Positions 10,262-20,002 of a stretch of DNA of 64,000 nucleotides are shown piece by piece. The notes beneath the pieces were generated by a model. That model did no database searches, was not told the origin of the DNA, and worked only from the letters and a program-made list of their open reading frames with translations. Each line of letters opens with the position of its first letter. Within the stretch, counting starts at the first letter, position 1. The stretch comes from an uncultured Candidatus Melainabacteria bacterium (GTDB lineage: Bacteria > Cyanobacteriota > Vampirovibrionia > Gastranaerophilales > Gastranaerophilaceae), in NCBI GenBank assembly GCA_934754775.1, contig CAKVIM010000009.1, positions 5,745 to 69,744 on the forward strand. Reading direction: 5' to 3'. A program made the position numbers and the translations under genes.

Positions 10262-11275
10262 TTATTTTTTTGCGCGTATACGTTTAATTTCCTCGTTTTC
10301 TTTCAGCATATCGTTGATATGTTGCAGAATGACGTGAAAGAGTTGAGAATTAATCTCTTTTTCTGTAAAGCCAGTATACTTTTCAAGTGTCGCCGACGTG
10401 CGCACGTATACTTCCAATGGATTACTGTCGCTGTTCTCATCAGGCGACCCGACCTTAAACATGTGAGTATACTTCTTCTGCAGATAGTGCATCATACCCA
10501 TCCACCAAAAACAGATAACTTGGAATTTAATCGGGTCAAAATCGCGGAAGTACTTAGCATTATCAGAATGTTGGTTACTGCGATATTCATAAGCCCTGTA
10601 AACCTGTTGTGTCTGTTCGTCTACGCCTTTAACTTTAGCGTTAAAAATGGTAGCAAGAAATGAGGCACGAGCAAGATTTACATTATGCGAGACTCTTTTT
10701 ATATCATCATCACTATATTTGTTTCGTTCTTTTTGCATGCGCAAGAGCTGATTGGAAACTCGTGTGTGATAATCATACCAATCTTGAGCAAAACGATATT
10801 GTTGCCAGCTGAAATCCTGCATTAAGGCAGAAGGACCATGAAACTCTTTACGCAACAAGCCACGCTTAATGACAGGATAAGGAAACGAAGTTAAACCAGC
10901 AAAACGCTTATTTGGACCTTCCAAAAAATCGAGCATGTGTTGCTTTCGTGTTTTACTATTGTCAGGCATAAGGATATCACCTTCACCAATCCAATAATCA
11001 ATTTGCCAAAGGTATAAATCGAAGATATCTCCCTTATATTCGCACACACAGAATTGTTCTTCTACAGGTACTGCAGGATTAAGATTCTCCAAGATGTTTA
11101 TCCCAGATAAGGCAAAAAAGAGTTCAACCTTACAATCTTCAAGACTGAAAGGCTTGTATATAGATTTTTCAGCTGCGTGACGTAATAGTACTATCGCAAT
11201 AGTCTCTAATTGGTCAATTGTGCAACTGTTCCATGTTGTAGGCAATTGTAAGTTAATTTTCTTTGGTGCAAGCAT
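10262..11275 (-). CDS. Hypothetical head-tail/tail-assembly protein
   Basis: I choose ATG 11275 (MLAPKKINLQL), 337 residues; the longer frame overlaps the previous gene and starts with a non-ATG codon. It is mostly helical, Trp/Tyr/Phe-rich (DFSWQQYRFAQDWYDYHTR, VICFWWMGMMHYLQKKY) and ends in a highly charged tail (KENEEIKRIRAKK). It sits between the connector gene and the tail genes. A tail-assembly or connector role is likely; the family was not recognised. Confidence 0.5.
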   Translation of the reverse strand: MLAPKKINLQLPTTWNSCTIDQLETIAIVLLRHAAEKSIYKPFSLEDCKVELFFALSGINILENLNPAVPVEEQFCVCEYKGDIFDLYLWQIDYWIGEGDILMPDNSKTRKQHMLDFLEGPNKRFAGLTSFPYPVIKRGLLRKEFHGPSALMQDFSWQQYRFAQDWYDYHTRVSNQLLRMQKERNKYSDDDIKRVSHNVNLARASFLATIFNAKVKGVDEQTQQVYRAYEYRSNQHSDNAKYFRDFDPIKFQVICFWWMGMMHYLQKKYTHMFKVGSPDENSDSNPLEVYVRTSATLEKYTGFTEKEINSQLFHVILQHINDMLKENEEIKRIRAKK

Positions 11276-11303
11276 GAAAGTGTTAGAAGTTGAGAATTTA
11301 TAA

Positions 11304-12362
11304 TTAGTGCATAAATGGCGTAACAAATAAAGAATTGCTTGTCTTGTTTTCAAACAAAGGTTTCCTTGGTTTCTTATCTTGCTCTACGTAGCATGGAGAG
11401 AGCTTTAGAGCATCGATAGCGTCTTCTGGGAATTTATCTTGATTAACCTTGATATATTCGCAGATAGACTTTAGATAACCAATCAATTCATCATGTGCTT
11501 GTTGTTGACGTTCTTTCTTTGCTGCAAGGACAACCGACCGGGCAACGACACCACTTGCCAAAGCTTTGCGAAGCTTATATATCAATTTCGACAAGAGCTT
11601 AATTTCTGTACCTTGGATAGATTTATCGACCAAGTAATCAAGAAACTCCTCGCCTATAGATGGTGCTATCTGCTCTTCTTGCACATAATGCAAATCAGGC
11701 AAAAGCTGGATATACTTTTCTCTATTCTCGTAGATGTTAACAAACTCCTGCATGATAGAGGCTGTTGGTATCAGCAGAGAAGCAACAAGGAAATAATAAC
11801 GGCTACTTTGCCAAAGTTCGGTAATAAGTTTTTGGTCAGCAAGCAGATTATCGATTTCGCCAGATTCAGTAGTTTCTGCAGTCAAAAGAGTTTCCTCAGA
11901 AGATCGTTGCTTCACCAGACTTACTAATCCTTCCAAATACTGCAGCAAGGTATTCATTGCAGTATGTGCCTCTTTAGAACATTGCAGTTTATATGCGGTA
12001 ATAGTTTCTTTATCGACTTTTTGATAGTCATCACTTGTAGATATATTAATACCTGCATTATTAACACTTATAGCCTGCACACTCACAGCTCTGCCCATTG
12101 CATCGAAAGCTATACAACGTTGAGCGAGAAACAAAAGTTGCTCCCATGGTGACAGCTGCTCACTATTAACAAGTTTAGACAACCATTCATCAATATCAAG
12201 ATTTCTATACTCTTGCACCAATCGGGCATATAAACTGTCGCCAAGTTTTTCTTTTAAGAAATCTTGCTCAGAGTTCTCAAAAAAACCTGTTAACTGCTCT
12301 ATATTATCAATAGCATGCGCAGGTATTGCCATGCGCAGCTCTTCAATTCTTGTTAATATCAT
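11304..12362 (-). CDS. Putative head-tail connector protein
   Basis: 352 residues, ATG 12362 (an alternative ATG at residue 11). The helical N-terminal region (about 1-110, FFENSEQDFLKEKLGDSLYA and WEQLLFLAQRCIAFDAM) resembles the helical DUF6712-type adaptor proteins placed just after the portal in Bacteroidota phages. Genes follow portal and precede tail genes, which supports an adaptor role. The family match is from memory and is tentative. Confidence 0.5.
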   Translation of the reverse strand: MILTRIEELRMAIPAHAIDNIEQLTGFFENSEQDFLKEKLGDSLYARLVQEYRNLDIDEWLSKLVNSEQLSPWEQLLFLAQRCIAFDAMGRAVSVQAISVNNAGINISTSDDYQKVDKETITAYKLQCSKEAHTAMNTLLQYLEGLVSLVKQRSSEETLLTAETTESGEIDNLLADQKLITELWQSSRYYFLVASLLIPTASIMQEFVNIYENREKYIQLLPDLHYVQEEQIAPSIGEEFLDYLVDKSIQGTEIKLLSKLIYKLRKALASGVVARSVVLAAKKERQQQAHDELIGYLKSICEYIKVNQDKFPEDAIDALKLSPCYVEQDKKPRKPLFENKTSNSLFVTPFMH

Positions 12363-12383
12363 GTCTATAATATTTACTTTATA

Positions 12384-14207
12384 TTAAGCGGTTTCTTTAG
12401 CTTCAGTAACACCCGTTTTAGAATTATCAAGTGTTGTTAATGCCAATCTCTTTATCCTCCAGACAAGATGTTCTCTATCCCAATCGTTAATTGCAGATGC
12501 TACTTCATACGGACGCAAGAATAACTGGGTAGAAGGTGCCATCTGCACCTGCTTAACAGTATATCGTTCACGCAAATCGGTACCACCTGACGAAGATTCT
12601 GTTCCTGGAGTATTGCCAATAAGACGAGCATCGAGCGACCAGCCAAAACTGATTATGCTTGAAATCTCTTGTAATTCCTTTTGGTTGGCTTCTGCGTCAT
12701 TCTTATTGTTGCGTTCAATTTCAACTATCTTAAAGCTCTCGTGTTCCTTACCATCTGGTCCTACATACGTATAAGCCAACAAAGATGAGCCGGAATTGTC
12801 ACGGTTGCTAAGATAAGAATTAATCGACTGAAATAGCGACTCCATTATGTTATCTCGTTCATCATCAGTCTGTGCGCCTTTTTGTGAATAAAGAGAATTG
12901 ATATAACCTTGATCGAGATATATAATTCTGCCAGCGACATTACTATTACGTTTACGAGTTAGTCTATCGCTAATTATAGTTGCTGCATACTCATAGATAT
13001 CCCCAGCAAAAATACTATGCCATGCAGGCTTAGGATAGTAAGGACAGCCTGGAGTAGGGTAGTATATAGGCATTATGATACGAGTTGGACGGTCTTTTGC
13101 CTTTAGATTATTTGTTCTGGCATTACGTACAAGTTCTTCTATATCTTGCACACCTTTGTCAACTCGTACAGCAGGCAAAGCATCTACATCGTAAACGTCA
13201 CCAGTTTTCTCTGGGTTGGAAGATGTAGAAAGATAAGGATCGTTAAGCCACGAATTAGACATATACACATAATTACTACGCCAATCCTTATCCATTCTCT
13301 CCAAACGGCATATATGCGCAGGTCTATACATTATGCCTGTTACTTTAGGCTTCCACAAGTTAGGCTTAACCACCTTTCCATTCTCGTCAACAGAATTAGC
13401 GTTAAGCTGCAACTCTGGGAAACAAATGCCAAGCAAAGTGAAATCAGATGCAAGCTGCAAAGAAGTTAAAGCCAAGCCATTATTCTCTTGGAAAGTACGT
13501 ATTTCTTTATTTGTTTTTTCCCACTCAGTATAATCGTCCTTTAATTTATTGATACGGGCTTTCAGCTGCTGATATAACAAGCCTGTAGAAGTACTTAATT
13601 CTTCCTCAGCAGTATCTTTAAGTAATAGACCAGGGTGGTCCTCCTCTATATTTTTACATTGCTGCAACAATTCTGAAATTTGACCCTGAAGCAACATGCC
13701 TGCGTCCGTATAAGGTATTTCAATCTTTGTAATGTTGCCTCCTATATACCTGGAATACGCATACATTGGTTGCGGACCCATTCCTGCCAATAAGTCTGTA
13801 TTAAACTTATGAGGTACAGATGTATAAGGCAACATACCTGTAAGCAAACTTATCACGTTCGGCAGTCGGTTGTTAGCTCCCCATTCCATCCAGCCAAGAT
13901 TATCTGTGCCTATGTTCTTGCTGTTTTTGTACATGTTTTCGTTGCCTGTTTGAGCGAAAACTAAAGGCACAGACGAAGATTCTAAAGCACCTTCGCCTCC
14001 AGAATCAACAGACAGCATGCTCGCCACAGTTTTCATGTAGTCAGTCACGCCCTTTGCAGAACTTACACCATGAGTAATAGTTTTCGGTAAAGGGATAAAA
14101 CCTTCCGACTTTAACTTTTTACTGGCACTAATAAATTCCTGTGCATTATGTACAGTAACTATAGTGTTAGATGCTTGCTTTGGTATATTTTGTTTTCTTC
14201 TTACCAT
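12384..14207 (-). CDS. Portal protein
   Basis: 607 residues, ATG 14207. The length, the N-terminal WMEWGANNRLPNVISLL segment (about 105-122), the long helical stem region around 180-240 and the conserved-looking block FSYGWSLDARLIGNTPGTES (read here as FGWSLDARLIGNTPG, about 525-540) fit dodecameric portal proteins. It lies downstream of the terminase and upstream of the connector. It would form the DNA channel at the capsid vertex. Confidence comes from length, gene order and the 'N-PNVI' and 'LDARLIG' blocks; no profile search was possible. Confidence 0.75.
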   Translation of the reverse strand: MVRRKQNIPKQASNTIVTVHNAQEFISASKKLKSEGFIPLPKTITHGVSSAKGVTDYMKTVASMLSVDSGGEGALESSSVPLVFAQTGNENMYKNSKNIGTDNLGWMEWGANNRLPNVISLLTGMLPYTSVPHKFNTDLLAGMGPQPMYAYSRYIGGNITKIEIPYTDAGMLLQGQISELLQQCKNIEEDHPGLLLKDTAEEELSTSTGLLYQQLKARINKLKDDYTEWEKTNKEIRTFQENNGLALTSLQLASDFTLLGICFPELQLNANSVDENGKVVKPNLWKPKVTGIMYRPAHICRLERMDKDWRSNYVYMSNSWLNDPYLSTSSNPEKTGDVYDVDALPAVRVDKGVQDIEELVRNARTNNLKAKDRPTRIIMPIYYPTPGCPYYPKPAWHSIFAGDIYEYAATIISDRLTRKRNSNVAGRIIYLDQGYINSLYSQKGAQTDDERDNIMESLFQSINSYLSNRDNSGSSLLAYTYVGPDGKEHESFKIVEIERNNKNDAEANQKELQEISSIISFGWSLDARLIGNTPGTESSSGGTDLRERYTVKQVQMAPSTQLFLRPYEVASAINDWDREHLVWRIKRLALTTLDNSKTGVTEAKETA

Positions 14208-14218
14208 TTTTATGACTT

Positions 14219-14539
14219 TTAATGAGTTACGAATCGTGTTCCATCAATCGAAATAACTAAATAATCATTGATTTTTCTAACGTCGCCACTATCAACAAAC
14301 ATCACTAAGCGTTGATGCCGACGAGCGTCTACTTTGAGAGTTATCACATTACCATACTCCAACACGCCTTTCAACGTTACATATTTGATTGAAATAGGTA
14401 CCTGTGTTTTCTCTTTTGCAGATGCTGGCGCTATATATCCTGTAGTCAGAATATTCTGTTTACTATCACGCCATTGCCATTTTTCGGCATAAAAGCGGAT
14501 ATTCTGATAAGATTGCTCAGGTAATCGTTTTATTGGCAT
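14219..14539 (-). CDS. Small hypothetical protein before portal
   Basis: 106 residues, ATG 14539, first gene behind a late promoter, 12 bp before the portal gene. Beta-rich with a basic centre (VDARRHQRLVMFVDSG). It may be a small head or decoration protein; no family recognised. Confidence 0.5.
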   Translation of the reverse strand: MPIKRLPEQSYQNIRFYAEKWQWRDSKQNILTTGYIAPASAKEKTQVPISIKYVTLKGVLEYGNVITLKVDARRHQRLVMFVDSGDVRKINDYLVISIDGTRFVTH

Positions 14540-14564
14540 ATTTATTCGTTTATTATTTCTACAT

Positions 14565-14601
14565 CAAAATTAATAACTCACACGAAAACAAAAAGGACAA
14601 A
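14565..14601 (-). promoter_or_regulatory. Late-class promoter (TTTGTCC-N25-TAnnTTTG)
   Basis: Minus strand: TTTGTCC at plus 14595-14601, 25-nt gap, then TAATTTTG at plus 14565-14572. It lies at the 3' edge of the methyltransferase gene and would drive the portal/connector/baseplate operon. Confidence 0.7.
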
Positions 14602-14609
14602 GCTACCAA

Positions 14610-15209
14610 CTAAAGCCATTCTATATTTGTCTTACCTTTATAGCCCTTTACCCATACAAACCAAGCATAACATACCGCAGACGACTTGACTTTGGAAAAG
14701 TCTCCATTTTTAGCACACACTTGTCGTCTACTAAACACATATATTGTTCTGGGGGGGGCAAAACTAAAAAATTGCTTTCTACTTATACCCTCACAGAATA
14801 GCAGCCTTAAAAACATTGCAACTTTACTACCAGTATTAACACAGCTTAAAGCTTGCTCGACAAACTCTTGCGCTACAGAATAGGGAGGGTTAGTGATAAT
14901 ATCGCCATCCCATTTTTCTTGATTAAAGAATAGAAAGTCTTTTACCTCATTGCCTATTCTGTCAACGATATCGCTTTCTCTAACAGCATATCCGTACTTC
15001 TTCAAGCATTTGGATAGATGACCCTCGCCACAAGCAGGCTCCCATATCCTGTGAGCAAAAGTTTCTACTTTTAATAGAGATTCAAGCGAGGCAGGATCTG
15101 TAGCATAGTAATCTCTTTCTGCTCGTGCTTCTGCGACATGATTACTTGCACCAAGCTGAGTAAACGGACTATTAGCCGTTCCTTTCCAATCTTTATCTTG
15201 TTTTGTCAT
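14610..15209 (-). CDS. N6-adenine DNA methyltransferase-like protein
   Basis: 199 residues, ATG 15209. Motifs seen in order: a SAM-binding-like WEPACGEGHLSKCL (about 56-69) and the amino-methyltransferase motif NPPYS (about 105-109), followed by FVEQAL. The N-terminal DYYATDP (about 33-39) also suits small phage-type adenine methyltransferases. It sits between TerL and portal, so it may methylate phage DNA to escape host restriction. A run of eight C (coding strand, plus 14751-14758) encodes the PP of SFAPPRT and could slip. The target sequence cannot be predicted. Confidence 0.8.
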   Translation of the reverse strand: MTKQDKDWKGTANSPFTQLGASNHVAEARAERDYYATDPASLESLLKVETFAHRIWEPACGEGHLSKCLKKYGYAVRESDIVDRIGNEVKDFLFFNQEKWDGDIITNPPYSVAQEFVEQALSCVNTGSKVAMFLRLLFCEGISRKQFFSFAPPRTIYVFSRRQVCAKNGDFSKVKSSAVCYAWFVWVKGYKGKTNIEWL

Positions 15210-15213
15210 AATT

Positions 15214-17238
15214 CTATTGTCTTTTACCCGAAGGCATTAATACTCGTCCTAACGAGTAGATCTCCTGACGACTACAACCAACAAACAAGGTGTCAAAAGC
15301 ATCAGTACCGTCAGTTCTTAACTCTGCAGGAACTATATTCTCCTGACCTTCTGCCGTTTGGGCATTCGTAATTAGTTTTTCGCCACTCTTATCCTTTTTC
15401 CAGCTATCACCAATACGAATAAGTCCGCAGTTCTCCATCGCTATAATCAAAGATTCATTATTCTCTCGATTAATTCTGATAGCAGGTGCAGAATAACCGG
15501 CAAGAGACGAATTAATAATACGATATCGTTCACTATGACTTAGCGTATGACCAAGATATATAGGAACCACATCCCAACCTTTTTTGCGTAATCTGTCAAT
15601 AATGACATCACACATATCACGCTTATCCATCCCATTCCAAAAAGGGACTTTAGCCGTATGATCGTAATAATAGAATACTACTCGATTTTTTCTTTTATGT
15701 GGAGCATAATATCTACTCCATTTGTCGCAAAGTTGCTCTAAGACCTCATTATCCTTAACAAACATAGATGATAACACATTCATCGCATTAAGTCCATCAC
15801 GACGATACATCTGTGAGGTTACAACCCAGTTTATCTTTAGATTATAGTCAAAAGCTATATGAAGAGGTTCTTCATCATGTACATCGGCATCGAGAGAACA
15901 ATCTTTGGTGTCGCCAAGACGTGCAAAATCAGGTGCTTCATATTCTCTTTTTACGAGTCCTTGACCTTTTACCACACCTTCAACTTTCTTCACCACATAA
16001 GCAGAATCTATAGCCGGACAATCCTCCTCAATATATCCGTGAACGTTCTCAATATCAAGATTACAATAAAATCCATCACCGAGATTTTTACGTAAAGGAA
16101 GATTGAGTATCGATGTTGCAAAAACCAATGGTGGCAGCATACGCTTTTGTTCAGCAATATAACTTGGTGAAAGCAAGTCGATGTTATCCAACGAGGAAGC
16201 ACGCTTGAAGTAAAAACTGGCGCAACGCAATCGACGAATATAATCAATATGTGCTGACGAATAACGAATCTGAAGCATTCGTCCATATTCATCGTGGCTT
16301 ACCAGGTATTCATGATTATACAGCAGCTCTGCATCATCTTGTGCAATAAGATGATAATTCAACAAAAAATCGACTGTATTCTTCGTTATAACCTTGTATT
16401 GAGGAGGTAAAATTTTAAATTGACCTTCTTTCGCTAACACCGCATCAGCCAAAGCTACTATTCGTTCTTTAGTTTCTTTATGTACAGGAATAACATTATG
16501 ATTAGAGCGTTCTGCATTCCTCATAAGCTCGTTCCAAAATATCACATCGTCAGCATATTTATCGAGCTCAAACATTATTTGCCTATAGGTATACCCTGCA
16601 AATTCTCCTTCATCTACATATTCATCAAGACGACTCTCTTCTTTTTCAAGCCAGTTGCCTTTGTTATTAAGACTTGCATCAGAAACAAAACAAGTAGACT
16701 TATAATAAGGGTTATATTCAGAGAAAGCACGATTGCCTAAAGGATGGATATTTCCTGAGAGCGAAGGCAATACTTCACCTTGCAGCTTACTGATAGGTAA
16801 AAACTTACACTCATCAGCAATCAAAGCAGAAAGCGTCAAACCGTTACCAGAACCAAAGACACTAAGACTAAGACAATGATACAGAAAACCGTTACATATC
16901 CATAAAGCATTTTCATAAGTTTTAGGCTTGATTAGACATTCAGGGACATCCTTTGGAGGTTGTCCGAAACCATAATGAATACCTTCAACAAGACCAAAGA
17001 AACGACCCACAGCAGCAAGCATTCCAGGAATAGTACGTGCAAACAGCTGTTTACGAGAAGCACCGACAATGCCTCCTGCTCCTCGTGGCATAGAATTACC
17101 GACCGCAATAATCTGAGGACCAAGCGTTCCATCAGTCTTACCAAATCGACGAGCAGCAGAAATACGTTTATGCCTTGCGCCAGCATAAAATATTTGCTGC
17201 TGTTTACGGTTCATATAGACATCTCTTCTCTCACTCAT
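15214..17238 (-). CDS. terL: Terminase large subunit
   Basis: 674 residues, ATG 17238. A Walker-A-like RRFGKTDG (K34, T35) lies close to the N-terminus and a Walker B LIADE (D142, E143) follows. The C-terminal half holds acidic residues in beta-strand contexts, for example HIAFDYNLKINW (about 455-468), as expected for the RNase-H-fold nuclease. It would pump and cut DNA into proheads. The start overlaps the small-subunit candidate by 8 bp. The non-classical P-loop is usual in this family. Confidence 0.85.
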   Translation of the reverse strand: MSERRDVYMNRKQQQIFYAGARHKRISAARRFGKTDGTLGPQIIAVGNSMPRGAGGIVGASRKQLFARTIPGMLAAVGRFFGLVEGIHYGFGQPPKDVPECLIKPKTYENALWICNGFLYHCLSLSVFGSGNGLTLSALIADECKFLPISKLQGEVLPSLSGNIHPLGNRAFSEYNPYYKSTCFVSDASLNNKGNWLEKEESRLDEYVDEGEFAGYTYRQIMFELDKYADDVIFWNELMRNAERSNHNVIPVHKETKERIVALADAVLAKEGQFKILPPQYKVITKNTVDFLLNYHLIAQDDAELLYNHEYLVSHDEYGRMLQIRYSSAHIDYIRRLRCASFYFKRASSLDNIDLLSPSYIAEQKRMLPPLVFATSILNLPLRKNLGDGFYCNLDIENVHGYIEEDCPAIDSAYVVKKVEGVVKGQGLVKREYEAPDFARLGDTKDCSLDADVHDEEPLHIAFDYNLKINWVVTSQMYRRDGLNAMNVLSSMFVKDNEVLEQLCDKWSRYYAPHKRKNRVVFYYYDHTAKVPFWNGMDKRDMCDVIIDRLRKKGWDVVPIYLGHTLSHSERYRIINSSLAGYSAPAIRINRENNESLIIAMENCGLIRIGDSWKKDKSGEKLITNAQTAEGQENIVPAELRTDGTDAFDTLFVGCSRQEIYSLGRVLMPSGKRQ

Positions 17239-17947
17239 GATTCAACATCTCTGGTTCAAAAATTCCCTCACCATTTTCTTGCATATTGACAACATCGTCT
17301 GCAGAAATGCCATACTTCTGATATAGCTTATCAAGTTCTTCTTTAGTAAGATTCTTGCTATCAGGCTTAACCACGGTAACATCGCCTGTAATGTTAATCT
17401 CAGTATGAGGAACTTGGTCTGAAGCATTCTTTTTCTCATTGAAGTTATCAAAGAGCTCAGCACGAGCTTTACCAGCACTAAGCACAGCCTTTAAGTCGCC
17501 CATTTTTTTACCTTCACGACTAACAAAGTCAAAATCTGCAAGACTCTTAGCTTTCTGAATAGCGAGATTGTCAGTATTTAATGCGTCTACAATATAGTTA
17601 AGCATACAGATATCATTACTTAATTCAGAATAGCCTCGTACTTTACCAGGTTTAATTCTTAATGCGTCTACATATTTTTTCGACAAATCCTGTATTTTTT
17701 GAGGAGTAGACGCACTGTCATTATTTGCCTGTTCAAGTAATTGAGCATAGTCGCGAGCAGATATCCTTCTTGCTGTTTCCATCAAGTCGATATCCTTATC
17801 AGCAAGAAACATACTATATAGCTCATACACTAATCTTGCTCGATACTTTTGCGAGTACGTCATATTCATACTCTCTATAGGTATCGAACCATTGTGTAAA
17901 AACCATTTTTTTACTATATCAAAACTTTTCTCACTCGGTCTTGCCAT
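17231..17947 (-). CDS. terS: Putative terminase small subunit
   Basis: 238 residues, ATG 17947, directly upstream of and overlapping terL. The N-terminal 110 residues are helical and basic (MARPSEKSFDIVKKW, SQKYRARLVYELY); the C-terminus (about 195-238) is acidic with KEELDKLYQKYGISADDV. Position and layout (DNA-binding N-terminus, terL-contact C-terminus) support TerS, but no diagnostic motif is seen. Confidence 0.6.
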   Translation of the reverse strand: MARPSEKSFDIVKKWFLHNGSIPIESMNMTYSQKYRARLVYELYSMFLADKDIDLMETARRISARDYAQLLEQANNDSASTPQKIQDLSKKYVDALRIKPGKVRGYSELSNDICMLNYIVDALNTDNLAIQKAKSLADFDFVSREGKKMGDLKAVLSAGKARAELFDNFNEKKNASDQVPHTEINITGDVTVVKPDSKNLTKEELDKLYQKYGISADDVVNMQENGEGIFEPEMLNHE

Positions 17948-19220
17948 CTTCTATTTTTGCGTCATTGTCGTTTTCTTTTTCTACCGCTTCTTTGCAAGCA
18001 TCTACATAAGGTTGATATACTGCAGCTGCTTCTTCACCTATCAATTGCTTCAGCTCTTCAATTCGAGCGGTCATAGTCTCTAAACGTTTAGCTGTTGCAG
18101 GTTTATCTTTACGCGACAAGTATTTAATAATCTTTGCCGCAGCTTCTTTATTCGCAGCTTCTTTTTCTTTAGCTGCAATAACATCAGGATGCTCACTCTG
18201 GATTGTTTGTACAACCTCCTGCGCAAATGTCTCAGGCATTTTCTCATAGTAAACCTTCAATGACTTTTTTAAAGGTTCAAGGTCTACGTCTGATACCTTA
18301 TATTTCTCTTTGAATGCTTGACGATAGATAGTATCACCACATAGTCTACCGTATACCATGGCCAACTCTCTGTCTACAGCCTCGTAGATAGATTCAATCT
18401 CTTCATTAAGATCGTGAGCAGCTTGTGCATAAGTAGCAACATCCTCTGCCTTAGCACCTTGCTCGGCAAGCAACTTTGCCCTTTCTGCATTTGATGCAAA
18501 CGATGCTCGTTTATCCTTAACACTATCTACTAAAGTTGCAAGCTCGGCAGAAAGAAATGGCTTTACTTTTTGAAGAGGAAGTCGATAATCTGCAGCCTCT
18601 GTTTGCTCTAAAGAGGAGTCGGCAAAAGTAAACAAATCTGGTTGCTTAGTAAGTTCTTTGACTTGCTTCATACTTTCTGCAGCGTTCTTAGCCTCTATCT
18701 CGGCAACCTTCTCTGCATCAGTTTTTTCGCGCATAGGGTTCTCTATAACCACATGGCTATCTATGCCTAAAAGCTTAGCTATCTCCATTCTTTTAGCCGA
18801 CTCAATAGATGCCGCATCTTCATTTGCACGCTCAGCATCCATCAATGCCTTTTCTTCTTTAGTTGGGCGACCACGACGACGAGCTATCTTTACTGAAGGT
18901 AATAGAGCCATCATGTCGCCATTGCTATCTTTAAGTGTAACACCAGTTGCTAAATCTTTTTTAATTCGGTTAACATAATAAAGAATACGAGATAGACGAC
19001 GCTGAAAATCAGCATAAAACAAAGTCTGCATGCAAAAATCTTTAGCATACGAAAATGCTGTCAATAATACTACGCCATCCGCAAAATCTTTGCGATCATC
19101 AGAGCTCCAGTCGGAAGCTTGTTGTAAACGTGGTAAAAGAATGTTGGCAAACTCATTCAATGCGACAACATACTGCAATTGTTCGTCAATATTCATTTCT
19201 TTGTAATTTTTCTGTTCCAT
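17931..19220 (-). CDS. Hypothetical coiled-coil protein with AT-hook
   Basis: 429 residues, ATG 19220, first gene of the packaging operon. An AT-hook-like RRRGRPTKEE lies near residue 113-122. Long Ala/Glu/Lys-rich helices occupy about 120-420 (NKEAAAKIIKYL, EKVAEIEAKNAAESM). It may bind DNA with the terminase or act in head assembly. It overlaps the next gene by 17 bp. Function unknown. Confidence 0.5.
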   Translation of the reverse strand: MEQKNYKEMNIDEQLQYVVALNEFANILLPRLQQASDWSSDDRKDFADGVVLLTAFSYAKDFCMQTLFYADFQRRLSRILYYVNRIKKDLATGVTLKDSNGDMMALLPSVKIARRRGRPTKEEKALMDAERANEDAASIESAKRMEIAKLLGIDSHVVIENPMREKTDAEKVAEIEAKNAAESMKQVKELTKQPDLFTFADSSLEQTEAADYRLPLQKVKPFLSAELATLVDSVKDKRASFASNAERAKLLAEQGAKAEDVATYAQAAHDLNEEIESIYEAVDRELAMVYGRLCGDTIYRQAFKEKYKVSDVDLEPLKKSLKVYYEKMPETFAQEVVQTIQSEHPDVIAAKEKEAANKEAAAKIIKYLSRKDKPATAKRLETMTARIEELKQLIGEEAAAVYQPYVDACKEAVEKENDNDAKIEDGKTE

Positions 19221-19246
19221 ATACGAAGTAATCTTTAAGTTCTATA

Positions 19247-19283
19247 CAAAAATATTGATTAACAAGTAGTTAAAAAGGACAAA
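19247..19283 (-). promoter_or_regulatory. Late-class promoter (TTTGTCC-N25-TAnnTTTG)
   Basis: Minus strand TTTGTCC at plus 19277-19283, exactly 25 nt, then TATTTTTG at plus 19247-19254. It drives the packaging operon starting at 19220. Its upstream box is the end of the T-tract of the terminator at 19287-19316. Confidence 0.75.
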
Positions 19284-19316
19284 AAAAGCGCCACGACATT
19301 AACATGCCATGACGCT
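19280..19316 (-). terminator. Intrinsic terminator after the capsid operon
   Basis: A 13-bp stem with some G-U pairs (plus 19287-19299 with 19304-19316) and a four-base loop, followed on the minus strand by seven T. It lies 40 bp after the stop of the 19356-19910 gene. Confidence 0.8.
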
Positions 19317-19355
19317 CTAACGACTTTGTTTATACAAATAACAGAAAAACGCTTG

Positions 19356-19910
19356 TTAAGCAGCCTTGCTTGCGAGCAGACCATCCCAACCTTCTTCACC
19401 TTCGGGATTAGTAACATACTCGTTCTGATACGTTACAGGACTAAGTTTTAATGTGATGACCGTCTGACGTTCATCCTCTGCCTTCTGACCTGTATCAGAA
19501 GCAATACCGCCATTATCAGCTACAACCTTGTACTGAGGTGAGTACATAATCTGACTTACACCATTGTCCTCACATATAACGAAGATATCAAGGTTGTTAA
19601 TTGCTCGTGTCAATTTAGCGATTTGTTGGTTTACTGCTTCCAAGGTGAAAGTCAACTCCAAGCTGAAACCTTTACGACGACCAAGTGAAGAGCCCTTAAT
19701 GCCTACGGTGTTTTCTTTACACTGGATTTTAAACAGACCTTTGCCTGCCTGAAATACAGGAGTAGAATAAGAACCATCCGTCATTTTTAACACGGATGTT
19801 AAGTCGCTCTTCAAGCCGATGTATACGTTGGTACCAAGACCAGCGAAATTCTCAAGACACTCATTCTGCGAGAGTAAGTCTGTGAGAGTAGGACATGCTA
19901 CAACTGCCAT
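19356..19910 (-). CDS. Probable major tail (tube) protein
   Basis: 184 residues, ATG 19910. Beta-rich with a regular strand pattern (GFSLELTFTLEAVNQQIAKL; MYSPQYKVVADNGG) and no enzymatic motif. Size and the position after the capsid gene suit a tube-fold or head-completion protein. I prefer tail tube because of the pattern of long strands around one helix (about 95-110). It ends just before a strong terminator, so it is made with the capsid proteins, as expected for an abundant virion protein. Confidence 0.5.
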   Translation of the reverse strand: MAVVACPTLTDLLSQNECLENFAGLGTNVYIGLKSDLTSVLKMTDGSYSTPVFQAGKGLFKIQCKENTVGIKGSSLGRRKGFSLELTFTLEAVNQQIAKLTRAINNLDIFVICEDNGVSQIMYSPQYKVVADNGGIASDTGQKAEDERQTVITLKLSPVTYQNEYVTNPEGEEGWDGLLASKAA

Positions 19911-19955
19911 AGTATTTATTTGTGTTTGTGTTGTTGTTAATTACTGTTTTTATAT

Positions 19956-19986
19956 ATTCGCTACCGAGATTTAGTCGGTAGCGAAT
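19956..19986. other. Strong hairpin just after the capsid gene
   Basis: Perfect 12-bp stem, ATTCGCTACCGA (19956-19967) with its complement (19975-19986), 7-nt loop, 17 bp after the capsid stop. There is no T-tract on either side, so it is more likely an RNA 3'-end stabiliser or processing site than a full terminator. Confidence 0.6.
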
Positions 19987-20002
19987 TGCGAGTGGATAAA
20001 GA

